DNA from: a virus
IMG/VR virus record: IMGVR_UViG_3300042934_000092
Location: 1 to 23,788 of that record
Length of the DNA: 23,788 nucleotides
Reading direction: 5' to 3' (one strand)
Positions within the stretch are counted from its first letter, which is position 1. Every line of letters begins with the position of its first letter. Made by a program: the position numbers and the translations under genes. This document shows, piece by piece, positions 11,777 to 20,030 of this stretch. The notes beneath the pieces were generated by a model. It did not search any database. It saw only the letters and a program-made list of their open reading frames with translations, and was not told the DNA's origin.

Positions 11777-12127
11777 ATGCGCGTGTGCTCACAACCTGGA
11801 TGCCCAACGATCTACCCCTCCACCGAGGGGTCACGTTGCGCCACACACAGGCGTGCAGCAGACAGGGCTAGGGGCACAGCACGGGACCGGGGTTACAACA
11901 CCCGTGGACACCAAGCCTTCAGGGCTGCGGTACTCACACGTGACCCCATCTGCGTCATCCCCGGGTGCATCAACTTCTCCACTGTTGCTGACCACTACCC
12001 CTTGTCCCGCAAAGAACTACTCGAGCGCGGCATGAACCCCAACGACCCTGACCACGGTCGCGGTCTATGCAAACCACACCACGACAGTGAGACAGCACAG
12101 CATCAGCCAGGTGGATGGCACACCTGA
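11777..12127 (+). CDS. HNH endonuclease adjacent to terminase
   Basis: The 116-residue product has an N-terminal zinc site (C4, C9, C21, H24) and an HNH core: a basic RGYNTRGHQAFRAAVL helix, C59 and C64, the catalytic-type DH in VADHYPLSRKE (H73), NPNDPDHGRGLC, and the final KPHHDSET. This type sits just upstream of the terminase genes in many cos-type phages, where in HK97 it works with the terminase in cutting DNA. Start is ATG 11777, 30 bases after the tRNA. There is little ribosome binding site (CGAGG). Confidence 0.88.
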   Translation: MRVCSQPGCPTIYPSTEGSRCATHRRAADRARGTARDRGYNTRGHQAFRAAVLTRDPICVIPGCINFSTVADHYPLSRKELLERGMNPNDPDHGRGLCKPHHDSETAQHQPGGWHT

Positions 12128-12316
12128 ACAGATGTTCGACTGACCACGTCAAGGGGTGGGGGGAGACCCTTCATCTCAACCCGGCAAAGTACCGCCGGGG
12201 AGGTGAACTTTTGGTCTGGCAGGTTCAAAACGTTTCAAAGCGCCCCCGGTTCGAACGGGCGTTCGATGTTCGCGGTCGCGTGATGCGGCCCGGCGTGATG
12301 CCGAGGACGTGGAGAT
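12128..12316 (+). other. Noncoding gap between HNH and small terminase genes
   Basis: No gene with a ribosome binding site is convincing in these 189 bases; an overlapping frame (12115-12345) is likely spurious. It contains a 6-bp hairpin CCCGGC/GCCGGG (12180-12185 and 12194-12199) with an 8-base loop, a run of G (12154-12163 region), a doubled TTCAAA, and several TTCG words near 12250. Position between an HNH nuclease and terminase is where a packaging (cos or pac) site could lie, but no direct sign of a cut site is readable. Confidence 0.4.
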
Positions 12317-12766
12317 ATGACCAGTGGTGGTGCTCGGGCTCGTAGTGGCCCTGCTCCTGATCCGAATGCGCTTCGGCGTGATCGGAAGGACGATAAGGAT
12401 TGGGTTGCCCTGCCCGCTGAGGGGTTCACGGGCGATGTCCCGGAGTTCCCTTTGTCTGATGCGTATGCGTCGGAGACGGTGCTGTGGGCGAAGTTGTGGG
12501 CGAAGCCGCAGGCGTACATGTGGTCGCGGCTTGGGCTTGAGTATCAGGTTGCCGCGTATGTGCGTGCGTTCCTTGAGTCGGTCCAGGAGAAGGCTTCTGC
12601 CGGGTTGAAGACTGCCGTACTGCGCATGGAAGCGGAGCTCGGGCTGTCGACGGTTGGCATGGGGCAACTGCGGTGGAAGATCGCCGCGGATGAGCTTGCT
12701 GAGCGTCGTGAGGTTGCGGCGCCTGGTCGTTCTGCACGTGACCGGTTGCAGGCCCTTGATGGGTAA
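12317..12766 (+). CDS. terS: Terminase small subunit
   Basis: The 149-residue protein precedes and overlaps (8 bases) the large terminase gene and fits an actinophage small terminase: a disordered basic N-terminus, a central helical part (ASETVLWAKLWAKPQAYMWSRLGLE), and a C-terminal helix ending LGLSTVGMGQLRWKIAADEL, a motif of P27-type small subunits. It would form the ring that recognises viral DNA and loads the motor. Start ATG 12317 follows GTGGAGAT. Confidence 0.8.
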   Translation: MTSGGARARSGPAPDPNALRRDRKDDKDWVALPAEGFTGDVPEFPLSDAYASETVLWAKLWAKPQAYMWSRLGLEYQVAAYVRAFLESVQEKASAGLKTAVLRMEAELGLSTVGMGQLRWKIAADELAERREVAAPGRSARDRLQALDG

Positions 12767-14399
12767 GCCCATGTTCCTCGCGGCCGATTGGATCGAGGCG
12801 CATTGTGTGATTCCTGACCAGGAGTCGCGCGGTGAGCCGTTTCTGCTCGGTGATGACCAGTTGCGGTTTGTGCTGAGTCATTACACGGTGAAGCCTGGTG
12901 CGATTGCTGCTGGTGAGCGTGTCAGTGGCCGCATTGTGAAGCCGGCTGATGCGTTTTTGGCTCGCCGGTCGCAGTTGGTTCGTGCGCAGAAGTGGGGCAA
13001 GTCTCCGCTGGTGTCCGCGTTCGTGTGTCTCGAGGGTGTTGGCCCAGCGACGTTTGCCGGGTTTGCGTCCAGGGGTGACGTGTACGACTGTCGAGACTTC
13101 GGTTGCGGTTGTGGGTGGGTGTACGAGTTTGAGGCTGGCGAGCCGATGGGCAAGCCCTGGGCGACGCCGCTGATTCAGATCACAGCAACGACCGAGGATC
13201 AGACCGACAACACATATGACGCGTTGCGGCCGATGATCGAGTTGGGTCCGCTGTCGGACGTGATTCCGAAGACGGGCGAGGAGTTCATTCGTCTGCCGAA
13301 CGGTGGCCGGATTGACGCGGTGACGTCTAAGGGCAACTCGCGTCTTGGGCAGCGTGTCACGTTTGTGGTGCAGGACGAGACGGGGCTGTGGCTCGAGACG
13401 AACGGTGGCTGGAACCTCGCTAAGAAGCAGCGTCAGGGTCTCGCCGGTATGGGTGGGCGTGCGATCGAGACGACGAACGCGTGGAACCCTGCCGACAACT
13501 CGGTGGCGCAGCGGACGTTCGAGTCGAAGTCCAAGGACGTCAATAAGGACTTTGAGCAGCCGCCTACTGATCTGGATTTCAAGAAGAAGTCTGATCGGGC
13601 GAAGATCCTCGCGTTCAACTATCGTGCGGCTCCTTGGGTGTCGCTGAGCGCGATCGAGGGTGAAGCGGCGGAGATGCTGGACACGGCGCCGGCCGACGCT
13701 GAACGGTTCTTCGGTAACCGGATCGTGTCTGGTTCGGGCTCGTGGATGGACATGCCGAAGTGGGATGCCCGTAAGGCTGATCCGCCCGTCACTGTTGCTC
13801 CTCGAACGAAGGTGTGCCTGGGGTTCGACGGCTCGGACAACGACGACTTCACAGGCATCCGCTTGGAGACGTTGGATAAGCATCAGTTCACGCCCGTGTA
13901 CGGCGAGAAGCGCGCTGTGACGCTGTGGGAGCCGGGCGACTGGTCTGGGCGTATCCCTCGGGCTGAGGTGAACGCTGCGGTTGACGAGCTCGCGAACCAG
14001 TTCGAGATCGTGCGTGGTTACTGTGACCCCCTGTTTTGGGAGTCGGAGATTGACGAGTGGGCGTCGAAGTACGGCGAGAAGGTGTTCGTCAAGTGGGCGA
14101 CGAACCGGATCACGCAGATGCATGCCGCGTTGGACCGGTTTCAGACGGACGTGTACAACGCGGAGTCCGGGTTCACGCATGACGGCGACCAGCGCGTGGG
14201 GAACCACATTCGTAACGCGATCGTTCGTGCGCGGGCGTTGAATCCGCTGACGAAGCAACGGCAGTACATCCTCGGGAAGCCCGAAGAGCACCAAAAGATC
14301 GACTTCACGATGTCGTCCGTGCTTGCGCATGAGGCGGTCATGGATGCGATCGCTGACGGTGCGTTGGCGCCTACGCCCGACAACTTCATCTACTACTGA
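12759..14399 (+). CDS. terL: Terminase large subunit (ATPase-nuclease)
   Basis: The 546-residue packaging motor protein has a divergent Walker A-like loop RAQKWGKS (75-82), Walker B with catalytic Glu in VTFVVQDE (200-207), and a C-terminal RNase H-type nuclease with acidic residues GFDGSDNDD (D357 onward), YCDP (D423) and a late Asp (D515 or D529). Between Walker A and the ITATTEDQTDNTY segment is a Cys-containing stretch, DCRDFGCGCGW (about 110-120). It pumps DNA into the prohead through the portal. Start ATG 12759 is used; ATG 12771 is possible. Confidence 0.92.
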   Translation: MGKPMFLAADWIEAHCVIPDQESRGEPFLLGDDQLRFVLSHYTVKPGAIAAGERVSGRIVKPADAFLARRSQLVRAQKWGKSPLVSAFVCLEGVGPATFAGFASRGDVYDCRDFGCGCGWVYEFEAGEPMGKPWATPLIQITATTEDQTDNTYDALRPMIELGPLSDVIPKTGEEFIRLPNGGRIDAVTSKGNSRLGQRVTFVVQDETGLWLETNGGWNLAKKQRQGLAGMGGRAIETTNAWNPADNSVAQRTFESKSKDVNKDFEQPPTDLDFKKKSDRAKILAFNYRAAPWVSLSAIEGEAAEMLDTAPADAERFFGNRIVSGSGSWMDMPKWDARKADPPVTVAPRTKVCLGFDGSDNDDFTGIRLETLDKHQFTPVYGEKRAVTLWEPGDWSGRIPRAEVNAAVDELANQFEIVRGYCDPLFWESEIDEWASKYGEKVFVKWATNRITQMHAALDRFQTDVYNAESGFTHDGDQRVGNHIRNAIVRARALNPLTKQRQYILGKPEEHQKIDFTMSSVLAHEAVMDAIADGALAPTPDNFIYY

Positions 14400-14414
14400 C
14401 CCTTTGGAGGGCGC

Positions 14415-15896
14415 ATGAACGCGGATGACGCCCGGAAACTTACCCAGCGGATCTACACCCGTCTGAACAACCGTCGTGCGGACATCGACAAGGCGGAGTC
14501 GTATTACAACGGTGAGCACCCCCTGTCTTTTGCGACTGCTGAGTGGCGGAAGCAGAACGCGGCACGGTACGCCGGGTTCTCGGACAACTGGTGTGCGACG
14601 GTCGTCAACGCGGAAGCTCAGCGGCTCAAGCCGATCGGGATTGCGAATCTGCCGAAGCGTGCCGGCGCGAAGCTGTGGGACTCGTTGCAGATGAACGAGT
14701 TCGATTCGCAGTTCTCGCAGGGTGTGGTTGCGTCGCTGACGGCTAAGCGGACGTTCGCGATCGTGTGGGCTGACTCCTCAGGGAAGCCGCTGGTGACGTT
14801 CGAGCACCCGTCGAATGTCGAGATTGAGTACGACTGGGAGAACCCTCGTCTGCGGAAGGCCGCGTTGAAGACGTGGGTGGATGAAGACCTCGAGCTCGCA
14901 ACCCTGTACACGCCGACTGAGCTGTTCAAGTGGCAGCGGAAGCGACCGAACGCGCAGCAGGATCAGCAGTCTCAGGCGCTCCAGTCGCGTACTGGGCATG
15001 CGGCTGATGGTGGGTGGATTCCGCGTGAGTCCGAGGGTGAGCAGTGGATCATCCCGAACCCTCTGGGTGTCGTCCCGGTGGTGGAGATCGCGAACCGTCC
15101 GACGCTGAAGGGTGACCCGCGGTCGGAGATCCAGGGCGTCATGCCCATGCAGGATTTCGTGAACCTGATGTGGGCGTATCTGATGCTCGCCGCTGACTAC
15201 GCGTCGATGGATGCGCGCGTCATGCTCGCCGCCGAACCCCCGATGATTCCGATCCTTGATTCGGACGGAAACGTGATCGGCAAGCGTCCGGTGGAGATGA
15301 AGGATCTCCGCGAGAAGCGCCTCATCAGCATCACGGGTGACAACGCGAAGATCGACTCTTGGAAGGCGGCTTCCCTCGACATTTTCACGGACACCATCGA
15401 GATCGCGGTTGGGCACATCTTTGCGCAGACGCAGACCCCGCCGACGTACTTGGTGACGAAGACGGGCATGTCGAACGTGAATGCGGAGGGGCTGAAGGCG
15501 TCCGAGATCGGTCTTGTCAACAAGTCTGACGAGTTCATCACCTTCACGGACCCGCAACTGCGTGAACTTCTGCGGCTCGTGGCTCTCGTTGAGGGTGACA
15601 AGAAGCTTGCGGAGCAGTCGCGCCTGGCACAGATTGTGTGGCAGTCGCGCGAGATCCGTTCCGAGGCGCAGCTTGCTGACGCGCTCGTCAAGAAGCGTCA
15701 GATGGGGTACCCGTTCGAGTATCTGCTTGAGCAGTCGGGGCATTCGCCGGCTGACATTCGCCGCATCTTGAAGATGCGTGAGGCGGAACTGAATGACCCG
15801 CAGATTGTGGCGGCGATGAGGGGGATCAGTGATTCCTCAGGCGGCGGCGGAGCAATACCGGAAGCAGCAGACGATAGCGGGGACGACAGCATCTAG
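14415..15896 (+). CDS. Portal protein (SPP1 gp6-like)
   Basis: The 493-residue product lies after terL, with TTTGGAGGGCGC before its ATG. The N-terminus (RKLTQRIYTRLNNRRADIDKAESYYNGEHPL-like, residues 6-37) and the segments DNWCATVVNAEAQRL and VVEIANRP fit the SPP1 gp6/DUF1073-like portal family. It forms the dodecameric ring at one capsid vertex through which DNA passes. The acidic C-terminus overlaps the next gene by 68 bases, an overlap commonly seen between portal and MuF-type genes. Confidence 0.9.
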   Translation: MNADDARKLTQRIYTRLNNRRADIDKAESYYNGEHPLSFATAEWRKQNAARYAGFSDNWCATVVNAEAQRLKPIGIANLPKRAGAKLWDSLQMNEFDSQFSQGVVASLTAKRTFAIVWADSSGKPLVTFEHPSNVEIEYDWENPRLRKAALKTWVDEDLELATLYTPTELFKWQRKRPNAQQDQQSQALQSRTGHAADGGWIPRESEGEQWIIPNPLGVVPVVEIANRPTLKGDPRSEIQGVMPMQDFVNLMWAYLMLAADYASMDARVMLAAEPPMIPILDSDGNVIGKRPVEMKDLREKRLISITGDNAKIDSWKAASLDIFTDTIEIAVGHIFAQTQTPPTYLVTKTGMSNVNAEGLKASEIGLVNKSDEFITFTDPQLRELLRLVALVEGDKKLAEQSRLAQIVWQSREIRSEAQLADALVKKRQMGYPFEYLLEQSGHSPADIRRILKMREAELNDPQIVAAMRGISDSSGGGGAIPEAADDSGDDSI

Positions 15897-16734
15897 CGTC
15901 GCAAAGCTGTGGCGTCGGCTCGGGACGGAGTTCTCGGCCGAGTGGGTCCACGTTTCTCCCGTTGTGGTGAGCGTCGTTCAGACGGGCCGGGATGCGTCGG
16001 TACGTGTCGCGGTGCCCTACACGGATTCTGTGCTGTCAGAGACCGGTCAGGTGGCTCCTGGGGTGGGTGCGCTGGTTCCGGCGCGCTTCACCCGGGATGC
16101 CCCTGACGGGCGCGCCATGAGTTCCCTGCTCGACGAGGCCGTTGTGCTGTCGAAGTCGGCTATCGCGGGTGGGGCGACTGTCCCCGATGCGCTCGCGCAG
16201 GGTGGTACGTGGCTGACGGGCACGGTGCTGACTGTGATGGCGGACACGCGCCGGCAGGTGTACCACGCGGACATCATTCAGCGCCCGAACCTCGGTGGTT
16301 ACGCGCGGATGCTGAACCCGCCGTCGTGTGCACGCTGCACGATCCTTGCGGGGAAGTGGTTCGCGTGGAACAAGGGGTTCCTGCGGCATCCGCGGTGCGA
16401 CTGCATCCACATTCCGTCGTCTGAGGCGATCGCTGACGACTTCACGACAGACCCGACCGAGTACTTCGGTTCGCTGTCGAACGCGGATCAGGACCGGATC
16501 TTCACGAAGACCGGTGCCAGGGCGATCCGTGACGGCGCCGACGTGTCTCGCGTGGTCAACATCGACCAGCGGGGGCTTGGTACAGCGAAGGGCAAGCGTC
16601 GATTCGGTACACCTTCGCGGATGACGGTCGACGACATCTACCGCGTTGCCGGTACCCGTGCGAACGCGATCCGGATGCTCCAGGCCGAGGGGTACGTCAA
16701 CTACCAAACCGGACGGCTGAACCCGTCCCTCTGA
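15829..16734 (+). CDS. MuF-like minor capsid protein
   Basis: The 301-residue protein starts at GTG 15829 after AGGGGG, inside the portal gene. Helical N-terminal parts lead to the family signature: SCARCTILAGKWF (C167, C170), FLRHPRCDCIHIPS (RHPRCDC at 186-192), typical of Mu gpF/SPP1 gp7-type proteins. These bind the portal or inner capsid and may help DNA ejection. No toxin or protease domain is obvious at the C-terminus, which is short and ends NPSL. A terminator follows. Confidence 0.85.
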   Translation: MIPQAAAEQYRKQQTIAGTTASSVAKLWRRLGTEFSAEWVHVSPVVVSVVQTGRDASVRVAVPYTDSVLSETGQVAPGVGALVPARFTRDAPDGRAMSSLLDEAVVLSKSAIAGGATVPDALAQGGTWLTGTVLTVMADTRRQVYHADIIQRPNLGGYARMLNPPSCARCTILAGKWFAWNKGFLRHPRCDCIHIPSSEAIADDFTTDPTEYFGSLSNADQDRIFTKTGARAIRDGADVSRVVNIDQRGLGTAKGKRRFGTPSRMTVDDIYRVAGTRANAIRMLQAEGYVNYQTGRLNPSL

Positions 16735-16757
16735 GTTTCCCGCGCGATGCGGCGAAT

Positions 16758-16802
16758 CACCCCGTTTGGGGTGGCATCTGGCCCCGTGATGGGGCCTTTT
16801 CT
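16758..16802 (+). terminator. Tandem hairpins with a rho-independent terminator
   Basis: First hairpin: CACCCC (16758-16763)-GTTT-GGGGTG (16768-16773), perfect. Second: GGCCCC (16780-16785)-GTGAT-GGGGCC (16791-16796) followed by TTTTCT, a textbook terminator. The GGGG of the first hairpin can alternatively pair with CCCC of the second, so the two structures could be exclusive, as in attenuators. It separates the portal/MuF genes from the scaffold and capsid genes. Confidence 0.8.
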
Positions 16803-16825
16803 ATCCCAACTAGGAGTGATTCCAC

Positions 16826-17425
16826 ATGGCTGAAACCGAAGAGGTCGAGACGACCGAAACGGATCAGATCGAAGAAGTCGAGTCCGAAGAGCAGGAGCAG
16901 GAGCAGGAAGAAGACCCCAATGCGGGTCTGAAGAAGGCTCTGGCTGCGGAGCGTAAGGCGCACAAGGATGCGGCGAAGCGTCTCCGTGAGCTCGAGCAGG
17001 AACGCGAACTTGCCAGCAAGGCACCTGATGAGCAGGCCCTTGAACTGGCTCGCCGTGAGGCCGCTGCTGAAGCGACCACGAAGGCGAATGACCGCATCGT
17101 GCGGGCGGAGATTCGCGCTGCTGCTGCTAATCGGGTGAAGAACCCCGCCCTGGCCGTGAAGTTGATCGATGCCTCAGCGATTGAGGTCGACGACGACGGC
17201 GAGGTTGACGCGGATGCTCTCGCTTCAGCGATCGACACCCTGCTGACCGACTATCCGGAGCTCGCCGTCACGGCGCCTGGGTTCGGTTCGGCCGATCAGG
17301 GGGCGAAGGGCCGCGCCGCGGCACCTAAGCAGCTCACTGATTACGACCTTGAACAAATGTCCCCGGCGGAGATCAACAAGGCACGGCGTGAAGGCCTGCT
17401 GGACAAGCTCCTCGGCAAATCCTGA
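16826..17425 (+). CDS. Scaffolding protein
   Basis: The 199-residue protein has no enzymatic motif. It is highly acidic at the N-terminus (E/Q-rich to about residue 30), then has a long coiled-coil-like helix (AERKAHKDAAKRLRELEQERE) and a basic-ending C-terminus (INKARREGLLDKLLGKS). Placed directly before the major capsid gene, this is the typical layout of a scaffold that shapes the prohead and leaves or is removed on maturation. Start ATG 16826 follows CTAGGAGTGATTCCAC. Confidence 0.85.
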   Translation: MAETEEVETTETDQIEEVESEEQEQEQEEDPNAGLKKALAAERKAHKDAAKRLRELEQERELASKAPDEQALELARREAAAEATTKANDRIVRAEIRAAAANRVKNPALAVKLIDASAIEVDDDGEVDADALASAIDTLLTDYPELAVTAPGFGSADQGAKGRAAAPKQLTDYDLEQMSPAEINKARREGLLDKLLGKS

Positions 17426-17437
17426 AGGGGGTAGCTC

Positions 17438-18253
17438 ATGGCTATCAGCAATTACAAGCCGACTATCTGGCACGCGTCTCTCCTCGAGAACCTGCACCAG
17501 AACACGTTCGTCATCCCGACCCTGAACCGGGACTACGAGGGTGACATCGTCAACGGCGGTGAGTCGGTGAAGATCACCGGTTTCACTCAGCCGACCATCG
17601 GCACCTACGCGGGTTCGATCACCCGTCAGGCGCTCACGGACTCGAGCCAGACGCTCACGATCGACCAGAAGAAGTACTACGCCTACCTCGTCGATGACGT
17701 GGACCGGGTGCAGGCTGCTGGTTCGTTCGATGCGTTCCAGACTGACGCCGCGCTGGGCCTCGCAGATGTCGCTGAGGACTACGTCCTGACGACCATGCTG
17801 TCGGGTGGCACTTCGGCTGGTACGACCGCGGTCACGACTGCGGCTCTGGCCGACTCGGCTGTCGTCGCGATCCGCACGGCGCTGGTGAAGGCGAAGGTTC
17901 CCTCCTCGCAGCGTTACCTGGCTGTCAACCCCGAGGCGGCGGCGTTCCTGATGAACTCCTCGACCTCGCTGTTCAAGGCGAACGAGTCCGGTTCAGACGA
18001 GACTCTCCGCAACGGTGTCATCGGTCGCTACCGCGGCTTCACCGTCGTGGAGACCCCGTCCGCTGCGATCGCGAACACCTCGAAGCCGGTCTTCATCGGC
18101 TACTGGGGTCGTGCGTTCGCGTTCGTGGAGCAGATCGTCAAGCAGCGTGCGAACGTTGCCCTGGACGCCTTCGGTGACCAGATCGACGGCCTGCACGTGT
18201 ACGGCGCCAAGGCGCTCCGCGCCACGGCGATCCAGCACTACGTCTCGGCCTGA
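17438..18253 (+). CDS. Major capsid protein
   Basis: The 271-residue product follows the scaffold and has strong ribosome binding site GGGGG. It contains the typical actinophage capsid start (YKPTIWHASLLENLHQNTFV), ITGFTQPTIGTY, a helix with AALGLADVAEDYVLTTM, and a C-terminal half with RYLAVNPEAAAFL and GRYRGFTVVETP, fitting an HK97/P22-type coat fold. It forms the icosahedral shell. No protease site or delta domain is visible, consistent with a separate scaffold. Codon choice is strongly biased, as expected of a highly expressed gene. Confidence 0.9.
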   Translation: MAISNYKPTIWHASLLENLHQNTFVIPTLNRDYEGDIVNGGESVKITGFTQPTIGTYAGSITRQALTDSSQTLTIDQKKYYAYLVDDVDRVQAAGSFDAFQTDAALGLADVAEDYVLTTMLSGGTSAGTTAVTTAALADSAVVAIRTALVKAKVPSSQRYLAVNPEAAAFLMNSSTSLFKANESGSDETLRNGVIGRYRGFTVVETPSAAIANTSKPVFIGYWGRAFAFVEQIVKQRANVALDAFGDQIDGLHVYGAKALRATAIQHYVSA

Positions 18254-18268
18254 CCCTAGGGGGCAATC

Positions 18269-18829
18269 GTGGTTGCGTTCACCAACTCTGACGCTGTCGC
18301 CGCTCGTCTGAACCGCACTTTTTCGAGTGCGGAGGACGAGTGGGTCACCACACTGTTGGTGGACGCTTCCGCGTACCTTCGGTCGGTTATCGGGCAGGAC
18401 GTTTACCCGACGACTCAGTCGACGTTCACGGCATGGCCGGATGCTGGGCGGGTTGATCTGCCTCAGTATCCGGTCGTGTCCGTGGACGCGGTTGAGCGGG
18501 ATGCGGTTGCTGTGGATTACACGTACCGGCCTGGGTATTTGACGGTGGATTGTGATGACCCGGTGGATGTGACGTTCACGTGGGGTGTTGCTACGGCGCC
18601 GCCTGTGCTGGTGTCGTTCTCCGCCGTTCTTGTGTCGCAGGCGATCCTTGCGGTCGAGACGGGTACGGGGCTCACCTTCGGCGGGCTGTCGTCCGTCGCG
18701 CTTGATGACTTCCGGGCAGCGTTTGCGGATGGTGGCACTGGGTCGGGAATGGTGCTCCCGGAGCCGCAGCAGGCACTTATCCGCCGCCAGTTCGGTCGCG
18801 GTGATGTGACGGTGGTGGAGACCCGGTGA
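18269..18829 (+). CDS. Head-to-tail connector (adaptor)
   Basis: The 186-residue protein begins with GTG 18269 after AGGGGGCAATC. Its N-terminal helices (SDAVAARLNRTFSSAEDEWV, LLVDASAYLRSVIGQDVYP) and the beta-rich middle (YPVVSVDAVER) are like the gp6/gp15-type adaptor that sits below the portal. Position straight after the capsid gene is canonical. It has no catalytic motif. Confidence 0.8.
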   Translation: MVAFTNSDAVAARLNRTFSSAEDEWVTTLLVDASAYLRSVIGQDVYPTTQSTFTAWPDAGRVDLPQYPVVSVDAVERDAVAVDYTYRPGYLTVDCDDPVDVTFTWGVATAPPVLVSFSAVLVSQAILAVETGTGLTFGGLSSVALDDFRAAFADGGTGSGMVLPEPQQALIRRQFGRGDVTVVETR

Positions 18830-19212
18830 GCATCCTCGGTCTGGGCAGGAACTTCGCTGAGGCGCGGATGACTGACACGGTGCTGATCACCCGCGAGACG
18901 GAGCCTGTCTTCGATCCGGAGACAGGCACTTACACGCCAACCACGGTGACCGTCTACAACGGCCCCGCACGACTCAAGCTCTCCTCGAGCGTCGTCGGTT
19001 CGGTGGATGCGCAGGGGCAGAACCTTGCGGCGCAGACGCCACGTCTGGACCTTCCCGTCGCGACGTCGGGTGATGTGCAGGTGAACGACTCGGTGGAGAT
19101 CACCGCTTCCGTGAATGACCCGGCGAGTGTGGGTCTGCGGCTGAACATCGAGGGCGTGTTCTTCCAGACCGATGCGACGGCGCGGCGTTTCCCGGTGGAG
19201 GTGCAGTCGTGA
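18826..19212 (+). CDS. Head-to-tail stopper-like protein
   Basis: GTG 18826, overlapping the preceding stop, gives 128 residues with MTDTVLITRETEP, a strand-rich core, LDLPVATSGDVQVNDSVEIT and the ending TARRFPVEV. This resembles the DUF6093-type proteins of actinophages, which are placed like the stopper that closes the channel after packaging. The assignment is from position and pattern only. Confidence 0.75.
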   Translation: MSILGLGRNFAEARMTDTVLITRETEPVFDPETGTYTPTTVTVYNGPARLKLSSSVVGSVDAQGQNLAAQTPRLDLPVATSGDVQVNDSVEITASVNDPASVGLRLNIEGVFFQTDATARRFPVEVQS

Positions 19213-19583
19213 CGACCTTTGATTTCTCGGAGCTGTCGAAGCTGGCCGCGGATCTCGGTGAGGTGCCGGCGAAGGTAACCGCCAACGCGAAGAAGGCGGT
19301 TGAGATAACCGCCCGTCACGTGAAGGATGATTGGCGCGACCAGTTGAAGCAGTCCGAGAGCATCCCGCGCGGCGCCCAGTCGGTGAGTTACGACGTCGGG
19401 GTTGGCCTGGACGGTATCACTGCGGAGATTGGTCCGGAGGTTGGTGGCCCGGGCGCGCTTGTCGGCATGCTCGAGTACGGCACGCCGACGACCCCGCCGA
19501 CAGGTTACGGTCACGGCGCGTTGCAGAAGAACGAGGCGGACTTCATCAAGGGCCTCGAGATCGCTGCGGGAGACATCCTGTGA
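19209..19583 (+). CDS. HK97 gp10-like tail completion protein
   Basis: The 124-residue protein starts at GTG 19209 (GTGA overlap). The pattern is that of the gp10 family: an N-terminal helix (FSELSKLAADLG), a long helix ending ARHVKDDWRDQL, a strand region with VGVGLDGITAEIGPE, and GMLEYGTPTTPPTGYG, where the LEYGT motif is diagnostic. Such proteins join the head-tail interface and help finish the tail. Confidence 0.85.
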   Translation: MTTFDFSELSKLAADLGEVPAKVTANAKKAVEITARHVKDDWRDQLKQSESIPRGAQSVSYDVGVGLDGITAEIGPEVGGPGALVGMLEYGTPTTPPTGYGHGALQKNEADFIKGLEIAAGDIL

Positions 19584-19957
19584 GCGCGGCAGGTGACGCC
19601 GCAGTTCTGGCCCGCCTCCGCTCTGACTCGCAGCTCGCGAACGCGATCTATGAGGGCACGGTCACGGACCCTCCCGAACGTTACGCGTCCGTGTTTGCAC
19701 CGCTGGGTGCTGACAGTTCGGATCGGCTGGGTGGCCCGTCGAACGTCAACGACACGACGTACACGATTCACAGTGTCGCGACGACGGTTGAGCAGGCGAA
19801 GTGGGTTGGGCGTCGTGTCGTCGGGTTGCTGACGGATTACGTCATCCCCGGTGTTGGCCGGCTCACACACCCCGTGTCTCTGCCGCCTCGGCTGGACAAG
19901 GAAGCGAACCCGCCCCTGTGGTACCTCGTCGACCAGTTCGACCTGACCCACTCATAA
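19580..19957 (+). CDS. Tail terminator protein
   Basis: GTG 19580, overlapping the previous stop, gives 125 residues with an N-terminal helix AAVLARLRSDSQLANAIYEG, a VFAPLGADSS strand, TIHSVATTVEQAKWVGRRVVGLL, and the ending PPLWYLVDQFDLTHS. Size, position before the tail tube gene, and strand-helix pattern fit the gpU/DUF3168-type terminator that caps tail length. It ends the connector run, 73 bases before the tail tube gene. Confidence 0.75.
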   Translation: MSAAGDAAVLARLRSDSQLANAIYEGTVTDPPERYASVFAPLGADSSDRLGGPSNVNDTTYTIHSVATTVEQAKWVGRRVVGLLTDYVIPGVGRLTHPVSLPPRLDKEANPPLWYLVDQFDLTHS

Positions 19958-19962
19958 GAACT

Positions 19963-20013
19963 CCCTCCTTACTCCCTGGAGGGCAACCCAAGGAAAAACC
20001 CCGGTTGTCGGGG
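19963..20013 (+). promoter_or_regulatory. Two hairpins between tail terminator and tail tube genes
   Basis: CCCTCC/GGAGGG (19963-19968 and 19978-19983) and CCCCG/CGGGG (19999-20003 and 20009-20013, loop GTTGT). The second is preceded by a run of A, so on the minus strand it reads as stem-loop followed by TTTTT, a rho-independent terminator for leftward transcripts. On the + strand no T run follows, so it may instead be a leader structure of the tail tube mRNA. Confidence 0.45.
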
Positions 20014-20030
20014 AGAAGAAAGGAAAGAAC

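Noticed and set aside
12248-12256. GGTTCGAAC, a tRNA T-loop-like word
   Set aside because: Pairing G53-C61 is impossible, and no acceptor or anticodon stem is found around it.
12115-12345. Frame of 76 codons in the gap before the small terminase
   Set aside because: Starts inside the HNH gene and runs into terS, without a ribosome binding site; the content is Arg/Trp-rich and unlike any known family.
12426-14519. Very long open frame on the minus strand opposite the large terminase
   Set aside because: It mirrors the codon bias of the true terminase frame in GC-rich DNA, has Arg/Pro/His-rich low-complexity sequence, and no ribosome binding site or known motif.
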